From assembly GCF_002127325.2 (NCBI RefSeq), contig NC_035443.2, positions 27,619,838-27,683,837 on the forward strand: a stretch of 64,000 bases of DNA, in the 5' to 3' direction. The position numbers and the translations under genes are program-made. This document shows, one piece after another, positions 42,792-53,567 of the stretch (its first letter is position 1; each line of letters begins with the position of its first letter). Origin of the DNA: Helianthus annuus (Eukaryota; Streptophyta; Magnoliopsida; Asterales; Asteraceae). A model generated the notes under the pieces. It searched no databases. It had not been told where the DNA came from and was given only the letters and a program-made list of their open reading frames with translations.

Positions 42792-43260
42792 TGTAGGACC
42801 GTGTTCTGACCCGATTGAGTCGTTCAGAGGAGTTTTCGTCAATTATAGGTGCGGAAAACAAATAATCAACGTAGGAACAACTATCAAATCACTTTATACA
42901 CCTGTTTCTATTGATATTTAACAGTTTACAGTCCAATCTCGATCCGGCAGCACTTCGGTATGAGTTTCAACCAAACGTTACAAATGATTCGCTCTTAGGG
43001 CTATTTATAGGTGATGTAGGTTCGCTCCAATGGTTAAGGTTCGTATGAGCGAACCTAAATTGGTCACATAAGTGAACCTAGCATAACATCATAAGCGAAC
43101 CTATCAACATGCACTATAAGTGAACCTGACATGACATATGAGCGAATCTCCCTCTAAACTCTCATACAATATCCTATTTTCTCGTAATTCATGCCCTGAT
43201 CTAACACTCTATGACAATGACTCGATCCAAGACGGAGTCAACAGATGAGATGCACCAACA
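42792..43260 (-). repeat. 3' LTR of element 5
   Basis: 469 bp, TGTAGGACC to GCACCAACA on the plus strand, then GACTCCCCCT (polypurine tract of the minus strand). A TATA box reads CTATTTATAGG near 43003-43013. U3 has a two-way array of AGCGAACCT/AGGTTCGCT (43018-43026, 43048-43056, 43094-43102 and near copies). Confidence 0.8.
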
Positions 43261-45165
43261 GACTCCCCCTCAGATGTTGACGGAGTCGTCCATCGAGTCT
43301 CCACTCTGTTGTGTCTTCACATCTTCAGTCTTGATCAGTCTTTGGGCTTCTCTCTCTTCTATCTTCATCTCTTTCTCTTTTATCATCAACAGACTCCCTC
43401 ACTTTGAAGTTTGACATCTTTTAAGTTTATCGAGTCCAACATGTGCTCCCCCTCAAATGTTGACTTTTCCTGCATAAAACTCTACCACAAACGTAAGTTT
43501 TATGATAAACGTTTAAGTATAAGATCATCACTTATCACAAACCAAAAAAGTTAATCAGATACTGATGAACCACTTGGAATTATGACGTTTTTCTTATCAA
43601 ACCAAAACACAATCACCCAAACCAATTGTTCATCATGTTTAGCACTTCGAATTTTGAAAATCAGCTTTTCAACATCAGTTGTCGAAAATCTTTTTGTATT
43701 TTCAAAAATTTATACTAAAACACACCAAAAATCTTTTTGGATTTTTCTGAAAGAAATAAAGTGCAGAAATGAAATATTTACAGACAATATTTTTGTGAGT
43801 TTGTGTAAGAGGATCATATCAGTATATGAGACATATCACCATCACCGTTAAGCTTTAAACATTCTCAGTTCTAAACAATTTACCTAGATTGTCAGTATGT
43901 TTGTCCACTTAAATTTTCACACAAATTTCAATCGATTCGAGATATGATATTAATGTTTTAGAGACGTAAACTTAAATGTGTATCACTCCCCTTGAATATA
44001 CTCCTGTATCCAGATCCCAAATATTCAGTCTTACAGGTGAGTATACCACAGATGATATCTGTAAAGGGGTAATGTGCGAGGGCCGTGAGAGCTCAGGTCG
44101 ATACTTCCGTATACGCAGAGAGATGACGGCTTCGACTTTAGGTGGGTCCCCTTTAGAGGATCTTTTGATTACAACAGCAGCGACTATCAATTTTATTGTT
44201 TCATCAGCTTGCTGAGGGCGATGCTATGTTTCAAGCATTTTGCAGAAAGCATTATCCGGGGACTAGGTCAGAACTTCCATTCAGCAGAAGTCCTGGGATA
44301 ATACCCCAGATATCACTGAGTATAAAGACCTAGTATCTCAGAATACGGGAGCTTTCAAACAAGATTTCGGGGGTTACCCATATACTCAAGAATAGTTACC
44401 CACGAATCAAGCAAGTTTGATTTAGGTTTATATCTCGTTTCAATTTACTAAATGTGCGAAAATCTACTGACACATCCGCAGTAAGATTGTTTATCATTTT
44501 TAAACTTTCCAATTCTTTAGCATGTTGTGATAGTCCACTGATGTACTATCATTTCCTCTTTTTCACAACAAAACTCATTTTTGATTTTATCATGTTTTTG
44601 GCTTTTTCAAATTTTCTAATGTTTTTGGATTTTCTGAAATTTTTCTTACTCCCCCTAAAATGCAAACACATTAACGAAAATATGAAAACAAACTGTATAG
44701 AAACATGAAAACCGATATTAAATCACCTCAAATCGCCATTCACTAGGCATAAACAATCAGAACTCCCCCTATCAACAAACTATTTTCCCATTTAGATTTC
44801 AAAACACTTAAGTTTGTTTTAATCAAAATGGTTTTTCCGGAAAATAAGTTTGATTGATTTTACCACTTGTAGATTACCACTTGTAGGTTTATCAAACAAA
44901 TGTTCGGGGTTATGGTTCATCATCTTGTCTTCCAACCATATGTAGGAAAATAAAAGTACAAATTAATGTCCTTGATTTACCATTTGCAGTTCAGAAACCT
45001 CTATATCACTTGTAAAACATAAACTCGTCAAATACCACTTGTAAGAAATGCACAAACAAACCTTTTTACCGTTTGTATGATTGACATTACCGAATATGAA
45101 TTCGAGAAAGATGCCGATTCATGCTCCACGCTTACCAACCTGGGAGCTCCGGCAAGTCCTGAGAC
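43261..45165 (-). other. Post-pol region of element 5, pol missing
   Basis: Non-coding. Polypurine tracts appear as CTCCCCCT near 43262-43270, 43446-43453, 44651-44658 and 44763-44770. CCACTGATGTACTATC is at 44535-44550. Pol (about 3.4 kb in elements 1-3) should lie between roughly 44670 and 45165 but is absent. ACCACTTGTA repeats occur near 44862-44885 and 45035-45045. Confidence 0.65.
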
Positions 45166-48100
45166 TTATTGTTCATAATATGTACCATCCCAGTCACAAA
45201 CCAGGGATGGTTCAACCTTTTCTTTCGTTGTTTTCTTCTCATAAAATTCCTTAACCCCTTTGACTTTTCGGTCAATCATCTTGCCAAAGATGTGTTTACC
45301 TTGGGGTTAAAGACCTTTTCAGCATCAAATTCCTGTTCATCATGATAAAATTGGTTAGAAATTTCAACTTTACCAATTTTCTTTTTATAATTCTCAGCCC
45401 GAAGTAATGGAAACTCCTCATCATTCACAATCGGAACTGATTTTTCATCTTTTACATCAGCTTCACATTTTGATACAACTTTTGGCTCAACTGACTTTGT
45501 GGAATCAGTTTCATCGTCTGAAGATAGCTCCTCTGATTTTGACCCATCAGAATCATCGCTAGAGCTTTCTCCAACCTTCTTAACAATCCATTTCTGGTTG
45601 TCAGATTTTGCTCTTTTCTTGTAAAACTTGTTTGAACTCTCACCAATTTCAAAAATAGAATTTTTAAACAGTTTGGTTTGATCAATTGGTGGTTCAAACT
45701 CAACCACTTGTTCTTTGAGTTTACGAGATACTCCCTGTTTTGATTGTATCGCCTTAGAACAATCTTTGGCAATATGTCCAACATTGTTGCACTTGAAACA
45801 GGTTCTCGAGTCTCTCTTCTGCTCAGCTATCTTCTTCAACTCAACTTGCTTCTTCATCAGAAACTCACGGTTTGATTCTTTACAGAAGTTTGTCTTTTCT
45901 TCTTCATCAGTTGATGTACATGAAACAAATGACATTTTGGATTTAAAATCACGAACATATTTTTCATTTTTCTGTTTTTCTGTAAGAATAAACCCTAAAC
46001 CTTTCTTTTTGAAATTACCGTTATGGTTTGATCTCTTTTGGAAATCTGAACCAGAACTGTAATTCTTTTTCTTGTTTAATCTCTGTTGAACTCTTGAGGT
46101 GTAATATCTTGGTTTTTCATTAAGACACAAGCCTTTTATTTCAGAAATATTAATTTCTGTGAGTATTTATCAATTCAGTTTTGACACCTCTTATTGGAAA
46201 TTCATCATCAGAATATAATTTGGCAGAATCATTCAAAGTGTAAGCCACTTTAAACAATCCATCATTCAAATTAGATTTTGACAACAAAAACTTTCTATCA
46301 TAAACTAGTTTGTCTTGTTTTTCTGTTTGACATGGAATGCTGGACTCAGACTTAGACTCTTCAAAATCATCACTTTCTAACACATGATCCACGACTTTCT
46401 TCATCAATTGAGACGGTTGATCAGTGTCAGATGATGTAAACACAACATCAATACTTTCTGGTAGATTGACTGATGACTCTGACTCCCACTGTAAATTTGT
46501 GGCTTTTTTGACTCTTTCATCATTAGGATATCTAGACAAATATCCATTTTCCAGCGGAGGTGGACACTTGTTATAACTGACACCTTTCTTCTTACCAGAT
46601 GATGTCTTTTCAATGTTTTTTTTCTTGTCATTTTTCTTCTTATCAGCAATCTTTTCATCAGCACCTACTCCAGATGCTTTCTCTTCTGTTACCTCATCAT
46701 CTTCCCATACCTTCATACTTTCAACTGTCGGATAAATCCTGTCAATGATATAGGAAGTACATGAGTAACTTTTTAACAACCAATTAACTCTTTCAGTTTC
46801 TATTCTTTGAAGCTCAAGCTTTTGTTCCAAAGCAGCACATTTCTCAATGTAATTGTTTACAACTTTTTGCTTTGTCATGAATGCTCCCTGAAGTGTCTTC
46901 ATCGCTGTGGCTTGTTCTTCACTCGTTTGGTTGTATTGATATATCGTTTTGTTCAGCACATCATAAGACTCCTTCAAACTGTTCAAATTGTAAATCAAAG
47001 TGCTGTTCTGCTTCTTTACAGCTTCACAGTTTTCACACTTCACCGGAATCTTTTTCGCATCAACTTCTTCATCAACTTTGAATTTTGGAACTTCTTTCAC
47101 CTTTTGTCTTCTCACCACCGGCACCTCTTCATCATCACTGCTCACCGGTGTCTTGATCTTTTTCTTTTTCTTCTTGGCTTTTTCATCTTCACTATCACTT
47201 TCAGCAAGCAACTTCATATCTTCTTTATATTTTCTTGCCCAATATTCCGTATCATCATCACTATCATCTACAATCTTTGCCGTAAAAGCAGTGTAAGCTG
47301 TAGTTTGATCAGGAATATAATCATCCAAAGTGAAATTTGCCCAACTAAAACCCTCTGGTAATCTCTCATCATCTTGATCAATTATCAAAGCACTACCATC
47401 CCTTCTTTTTCCACAATCATAACTACTCACACAAGCCCTCTTTCCAGTGTCTTCAATTACATCTCTTCCATGTGCAGTTTGAGCTTGATGTTTTTGTTGT
47501 TGAGATGATTGTTGACCAACTTGCTGATATATGGCTTTCCGATAGTAATCATTGTTGTTGTTGAACGGATTTTGAGCTCCACTTGCTTCTCGGTTAGTGC
47601 ACTCTCTCTTGAAGTGTCCTTTTTCCCTGCATCGAAAACAAGTGACTTTAGATTTGTCAAAACCTAAAGTAGAAACATTCGCATCACGAAGATCATCTCT
47701 CCCCGTGATTTGTTTGAATTTCTCAGCTCTCCGTAAAACACTAGCCAGACACCACTTTATGTCCATCAGCTCCATCTCTTCAGCATCTATCTGGTCGTAA
47801 TCTTCTTTGGTTAACATTGGATTCCCGATACGACCTGCAACAAAACAAGTGTAAGATTCCAAAACCATTCCTAACAAAGTCATTTGGTTTTTGGCAACTT
47901 CCTCAGAATAATCTTGATTATTTTCAAGATTTAACACAATGTTACACTGTAATTTTCTTCCGTTTTTAGCTGCAGAAATGTTTGGATCAAAAGATGAAAA
48001 TGACGTGAAACTGGTTTTGCTGTTGGACCCAGATGATGGACTTCCAGATGAATTTTTGGCACTATAGGCAGTCTCAACCTTCGGAGATAGATTTGAAGAT

Positions 48101-48590
48101 TTCTTCTCATTTACCCTAGCCTTATAATATAACCCTATGTCCTGTTCACCATCGAAATCTTTCATTCTGATAACTTTCCGTTGTTCCATCTCCTGAGCTT
48201 CAATTTTTTCAATGAACTTACTGCGCGTCAGATTGCTAAAGCCCTTCTTGTTTCTAAGCATCATAAGGTATGTGCCCCAAGTCTCATAGGGCAACACATC
48301 AGCAAGTTTCTCTATCAACTCATCAGTGCTCTTCTCAATACTCAACCTTTTCATGTTGGCAAGCAGATTACAATAACGTTCAATAATCTCTCGTGTACTC
48401 TCATTCTTTAAACCACGGAAAAGATCAAACTCTTTCTTTAGAAGTGACTTTTTGCTTTTAACCATTTCTTCACTTCCTCGAAACTTTGAACGCAATGCTT
48501 TCCAAATCGAATATGATGTTCCATTATGTTGCAAAAGAACCATGATATCCTCTTTCACCGCTTGTTGAAAACTATCGAGCGATACATAAA
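45166..48590 (-). pseudogene. gag: Gag of element 5, frameshifted and truncated
   Basis: The main open stretch (48558-46150, 802 codons) starts inside the gag core (KEDIMVLLQHNGTSYSIWKAL; in-frame sequence extends to about 48590). It includes the first zinc knuckle (CFRCREKGHFKREC) near 47640, a KKKKKK patch and a coiled-coil-prone segment. Near 46145 the frame shifts; the next stretch holds the second knuckle (CFKCNNVGHIAKDC, near 45790). A second shift near 45290 leads to a last stretch (DRKVKGVKEFYEKK) ending at TAA, 45166-45168. The two-knuckle, coiled-coil layout matches elements 1-3. The N terminus is missing. Confidence 0.82.
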
Positions 48591-48599
48591 GGAATCTCG

Positions 48600-49365
48600 C
48601 GCAAGGGAAGAGGAGTCCCGTGCAAGAGAAGAATTAAATAAATAAACGATAGTTGAAGAGTTAAAAATGGAAGAACAAATAAGTGAAAACCGACACATGA
48701 GTTAAACAACGAAAGAGGTGAGGCCGATAACGTTAAAATTCAAGAAGAGTCTAATTTTGAAAAAAGTAATCTCTTGTCACCTTCTTTTGAAAATCATTGT
48801 TTAGTACCCACTCATGCTAAGTTTTTAAAAGAGTTAAACACTAACACCAAAATTGACGAAACGGTAAGCGTTAAGTTAACTAACGATCAAACTTCACTAA
48901 TAAAAGAAGACCCTTTTGAAATCAACATTACACCGGTTCCATGTTTTTTTTCAAAATTCATTTATTAGTAATGTTACAATTGATAAAGATCTTTGTGTTA
49001 ACATAATGCCCAACTACATTTTCGAAAAATTAAGTATTAGTGATTTTTCTCCACATCAAATACCCATTTTTCTATCTAATCGGAAAGTAATAAAGTCACT
49101 CGGTGTAGTTGAGGATGTCTTGGTCCAAACAAATCAAATGGTAATCCCAACTGACTTTGTCATCCTCGATGACGCTCCTCTAGTGTTGGGACGACCTTTT
49201 GTAAAAACCCACGAAGCTTTGAAAAACCGGAAGTACAATAATCTATCCATTCAATTAGGGGCATTTAAAAAAAGTGTCGATCTTGAGCGATCAATGAAAT
49301 ATCCAATCGGCAATGACGACCCCCTAATTGAAGATGAGCCAGAACCACCCGATAAGGTGGGTCTA
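48600..49365 (+). pseudogene. Gag-aspartic protease fragment of the Gypsy relic
   Basis: Frames with several interruptions give a gag tail (SFENHCLVPTHAKFLKEL, then EDPFEINITPVPCFF). After a frame change at a T8 run near 48945 comes a retropepsin-like domain (NIMPNYIFEKLSI, VVEDVLVQTNQMVIPTDFVILD, LVLGRPF). The usual catalytic D(T/S)G is not recognisable; ...CVNIMPNYIF sits where DLGASINLMPYSIF would be. An acidic tail (DDPLIEDEPEPPDKVG) runs straight into the solo LTR and resumes beyond it (AKDPYKRGAPRRHSAELS), ending at a stop near 51836. Confidence 0.72.
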
Positions 49366-49972
49366 TGTGACAACTCGAGTTTCTGACTTTCACTTTCGCA
49401 TTAGATGCGCGTTGACTTTGACTGTTTAGTTGTTTGGATTGTGGACTTGAAATTGTACGCGTTGTGTTTTAATGAAACGTATTGTCGTTTTGCCTATATG
49501 TGATTACTTGCTGTGGTAGAAAATAATATTAGAATTATTATTAAAACGCTTAGTCTAGATCACGAAACATGACTTACAGATCGAAGGATCACGAAAGATA
49601 ACCTTCGATTCGAAGGATCAACTTTCGGTTCGAAGGATCACGAAACATATCCTTCGACCAAGGACTCTATCCTTCGAGCAAAGATAGGATCCTTCGACAT
49701 CTTTCGGCCCAGTCTTTCTAATGGGCTTGGCCCATTCCTGTGATACGTTTATATACGTGAATGCATGTAAGTCGACAGTTACCTCAAAAAAAAAAAAAAC
49801 CCTAGTTCCATTGTGTGTGTGTGACGGCATAGCAGACCCATTCTCTGTTCGAAGATCTCGTTCCGTAATCCAGATTTTCCGGTTAGTGTGTGATGTTGTT
49901 TATGTTAATAGATGATGCTTTGAGTGTAGATGATCTCATGATTTATCAATTGTCTTGCAATATGTTGTTTGT

Positions 49973-50108
49973 ATGTTAACCGGATATGTATGTTAATCGG
50001 ATATGGATGTTAATCGGATATGTATGTTAATCGGATATGGATGTTAATCGGATATGTATGTTAATCGGATATGGATGTTAATCGGATGTGTATGTTAATC
50101 GGATCTGT
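49973..50108 (+). repeat. 17-bp tandem repeat, eight units
   Basis: Eight head-to-tail units of ATGTTAATCGGATATG(T/G), period exactly 17. In the middle the last base alternates T and G, giving a 34-bp higher-order unit. The first unit has ACCGG for ATCGG, and the last is degenerate. Confidence 0.9.
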
Positions 50109-50354
50109 TGTGATGATGTTTAATGATAATGTTTTGTGGATCGGCTGTGATATTATGCAATTCGGAATTGTTCATGGAACCGGAACATAATATGATTAAG
50201 TGTTATTATTGTTCATGTGGTTAAATTAGGGTTCATGAGGTTTAATATGAAACTCCCTGTTTGATCGATTCTGAGGTAACCGAATACTTGAATTTGTGTT
50301 AATTGATAATCACGGATAAACTTGGAAACTTTGAGTAAATGTAACTGATATTTA

Positions 50355-50695
50355 TCGAAAGATACTAGTTATTCGAAACATAGTTGTGACCGAAAGATAC
50401 TTGTTAGTCGAAACATAGTTGTTGTGACCGAAAGATACTTGTCCTTCGAACCATAGTAGTGTTGACCGAAGGATAGCATTGACCGAACCATAGTAGTGTT
50501 GACCGAAGGATAGCATTGACCGAAACATAGTTATGTTGACCGAAAGATAACAGCGTGGTCGAAAGATGACATTCGGTCGAAAGATGACATTTGGTTCGAA
50601 ACATAACAATTGGTCCGAAAGATAACTGTGATAACTAATATGTCGAAAGATAACTGTTGTGTCGAAAGATAACAGTTGGGTCGAAAGATAATGGG
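50355..50695 (+). repeat. Array of (A/T)CGAAAGATA and TCGAAACATAG words in the solo LTR
   Basis: Some 20 spaced copies of CCGAAAGATA, TCGAAAGATAAC, CCGAAGGATAGC and TCGAAACATAG, nearly all in one orientation. Several short antisense frames here arise from the repeat and are not genes. The word is the one that fills LTRs and leaders of elements 1-3. Confidence 0.8.
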
Positions 50696-51836
50696 GGGTT
50701 ATAAACATACTTTGAATGATGGAATGTATGCTTGATTTATTTGGCGTGCCATGCTTGGTGATGAATGTTAACATTTGTATTCGTGTACACTAGCTGATGA
50801 TTAAATGTGAAATGATACGTGTTGTGCCGATATGCAAACCGACTGTTATGTGATACATGATTGATGCATGATATTGGCTATCAAGCGCTATGTGACATTA
50901 GATTGCATGCGTATCATTGCGAACATGAACTGATTTGTTATACGTGCATACAATAGGACGTGATTAATTACTTGTGGGTGCATAACCTAGCATACCGAGC
51001 AAACCAAGGTGAGTTCACACTCCTACTAAGGCATGGGATTCCCGGGTCGTGGGAATGGGTTAAAGGTTATCATTGACTAAGAACGTATATATGCTTTTCC
51101 TAGACTATCACCTATCATGGTCCTCGGATGTCAGGACGGTTCCGTAGGTTGGGATAACACCTACGTGGTCACATGCCAATTACTGCCTCGGATGTCAGGC
51201 ACGCACGTAAAACCTACGTGTACGCATTACTTACTTCTATCCTCGGTTATGAAGGATACGTGCGTAAAACCTACGCACACCCCATACGCGCTACTGTTCT
51301 CGGACGAAGAACAGGGATAATACGAATAGTCTAGTGGTCACATAACATGGGAAGCCCCCACCTGTATAACTTACTATTGGCCCTGCAGAGCCACCCGTTA
51401 TTTACTGTTACGCATTTACTTACTGTGAACTCGCTCAACTAGTTTGTTGATCATTCTGTTACATGCCTTGCAGATCGTTAGGTACTTGGAGCTTGCACTA
51501 GAGAAGCGGGTCGTTGTGGGCAAGGATCGTGGTTTCTACGTTGAACTATTATGACATTTAAAACTATTAGCTATTGTTGGTTTATTTACTATGCTTCCGC
51601 TACACTTTGAAACTATGGTTATGTTTTGAACACCTATCGTATTGAATGGATGATTTACATTTATTTTACTTGATATTAATTACATGTTCAATATGATTGG
51701 TGGCTTGATCCTGGTCAGTCACGCTCCCAAGCGGTGATACTCCGCGTGTGGATTTTGGGGGTGTGACAGTCTAGCCAAGGACCCTTATAAACGTGGCGCA
51801 CCACGGAGGCATTCCGCGGAACTATCCTTAGTTTAA

Positions 51837-53567
51837 TGTAGATTAACTTTTATATTTTCTAGTTAATTTTAATTTTCAGGAATAAAACACACTCGGGATG
51901 GTGAAGGATACTAAGAGAAGCTTGAACCAACAATCCATGCACAAAAACAGAGTCTCCTGACAATTTTTCTTCATTACAGCAAGTTCAGCACGGGGTCGTG
52001 CTCACCCCAACACGCCCCGTGCCCGAGGTTCTGCAGAAAATACCAGTTCAGGTAACTGGACACGGGGCCGTGCTCACTGAACACGCCCCCGTGCCCAGCC
52101 TTCTGTTTAAATTTGATACTGGTAGTCTGACCACGGGGCCGTGCTCAGCCAACACCACCCCATGTTCAGCTACCCAGTAACATAAAATCTTGTTTTTAAC
52201 CCACTTTTACACATTTTAATCAACCGAAAAACTTATTTTTGGGACATATTGAGGACAATATGTAATTTAAGTGTGGGGGGATGCTAAAACCTTGAATTTT
52301 GCAAGTCCTAATTACAAGCCTTACACAAAACTCTATTGGAACCAATAATCACCCCAAATTTTTTTCAAAAACTTTTTTTTTACTTGTCTTGGTTTAATTT
52401 GGGAATTACAAGTTCTAAAAAGGTTATATTTTTACAAATTTACAACCGATAGCGTCGTGATAAAAAGAACCAACATAAGAAATTTATGAAACGGCATGAC
52501 AAACCTAGTTAAAATTTGATTATATATACTTGATCACATAAAAACTCATTCCCACAAAAGTGAGTTTTGAGCCTTTATTGAGCATACAAATACATATCTT
52601 TCAACTAAATGCTCATTTTTCGTTTCTTGTATGAATAGCCGCTTGGTTTCTTACGACTCTAGAACTTGCCATGACGATACATTCCCGGTCCTTACCAACT
52701 TAAACTCAAGTAAGTAAATGATGGAGGCATTAGGACTAACCCTTTTTCTTTCAACACCATTATTTTTCTTTTTTTTTACCACCTACCCAAAATTCCCCTA
52801 GTTAACCCCTTTGAGCCTAAACATTTTCATTTCTTAACCCACAAAATAAACACCCTTTTACCCACCAAAACCCTTTTTCATTTTAAACCCTTTATTTTAG
52901 TAAAAGGCTCGGTTTTTCATGTGACATTCCTTATCAAAAAAAAAAAAAAAAGAGAAACAAAAAAAAAAAGCGAGAGAGAATTTTGCAATAACCAAACAAG
53001 TTCCTGAAAAAAATCTTGTTTGAATATGCTTAGTTTGAATAAATGTCAAAAAAAAGAGGATTCACGACAACCGACGCTTTTTACGCTTTTAGCCCTTTTT
53101 ACTAACCACTAACCCAACCACCTACCTTTAACCCAAGCCTAACCCTTTCACCCAAAAGTCCTCTTGATATTTACAAAGCTATATAGTTAAAAAGGATGAG
53201 GATTGATTGCTTGGCAAACATATGGTAGGAGTATGTTCCATGCCGCTCTCGAGTGATTCACTAAAATTACACCTTCGGCCGAGTGTTGAGTGATCCCCCG
53301 TGAGGTATGTGAACTTGTATATAAATAGAATTTTAAAAGGGCATGTTATGCCTTAATAAGTAATTTATCTTATGAAACGTTTTTAATAAATCATGACGAA
53401 TAGGATTGTAAATAAATAAAAATAAAACTCAATAACGAATCTTGGAAATCCCGACACTCTATGACAAGCCCAAAACCTTCTCTTCTACCCATTCCATTTG
53501 GGAGTGTAAAGCCACATTATAAAGAGTTTTGCTTGAGGACAACCAAAGATTCACGTGTGGGGGTATT
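51837..53567 (+). other. Non-coding internal part of the Gypsy relic
   Basis: No gene. Three CACGGGG...CGTG repeat pairs occur at about 51992-52160 (for example CACGGGGCCGTG at 52061-52072 and 52132-52143), each followed by GTTCTG/CTTCTG-like words. A-rich runs lie near 52936-52970. The polypurine tract is at 53554-53567. This stretch is the usual non-coding part between the coding region and the 3' LTR. Confidence 0.6.

Larger units (their letters stand above)
42792..48590 (-). mobile_element. Gag-only relic of a diverged Sirevirus-like copia element (element 5)
   Basis: A minus-strand relic made of one LTR, a post-pol region and a broken gag. Pol is absent and so is the 5' LTR. At about 48590 the gag ends abruptly against Gypsy sequence. 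The post-pol region shares several blocks with element 2 (compare 44290-44430 with 19145-19265, and 44535-44670 with 19379-19510), which supports kinship despite low protein similarity. Confidence 0.8.
49366..51768 (+). repeat. Solo LTR of a Gypsy-type element, target duplication GTCTA
   Basis: A 2,403-bp LTR with ends TGTGACAACTCG and GGGGGTGTGACA, flanked by GTCTA at 49361-49365 and 51769-51773. No primer-binding site or polypurine tract adjoins it, so it is a solo LTR left by recombination between two LTRs. Plus orientation is suggested by a TATA box (GTTTATATACG, about 49746-49756) downstream of a motif array. It contains CGAAGGAT-type arrays (49578-49705 and 50355-50695), a 17-bp tandem repeat (49973-50108), and repeats with CCTCGGATGTCAGG near 51121-51200. 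Confidence 0.88.

Noticed and set aside
46807..47361. Hydrophobic plus-strand frame resembling a membrane protein
   Set aside because: It is the antisense of the acidic and lysine-rich gag of element 5, which yields Phe/Leu/Ser-rich nonsense.
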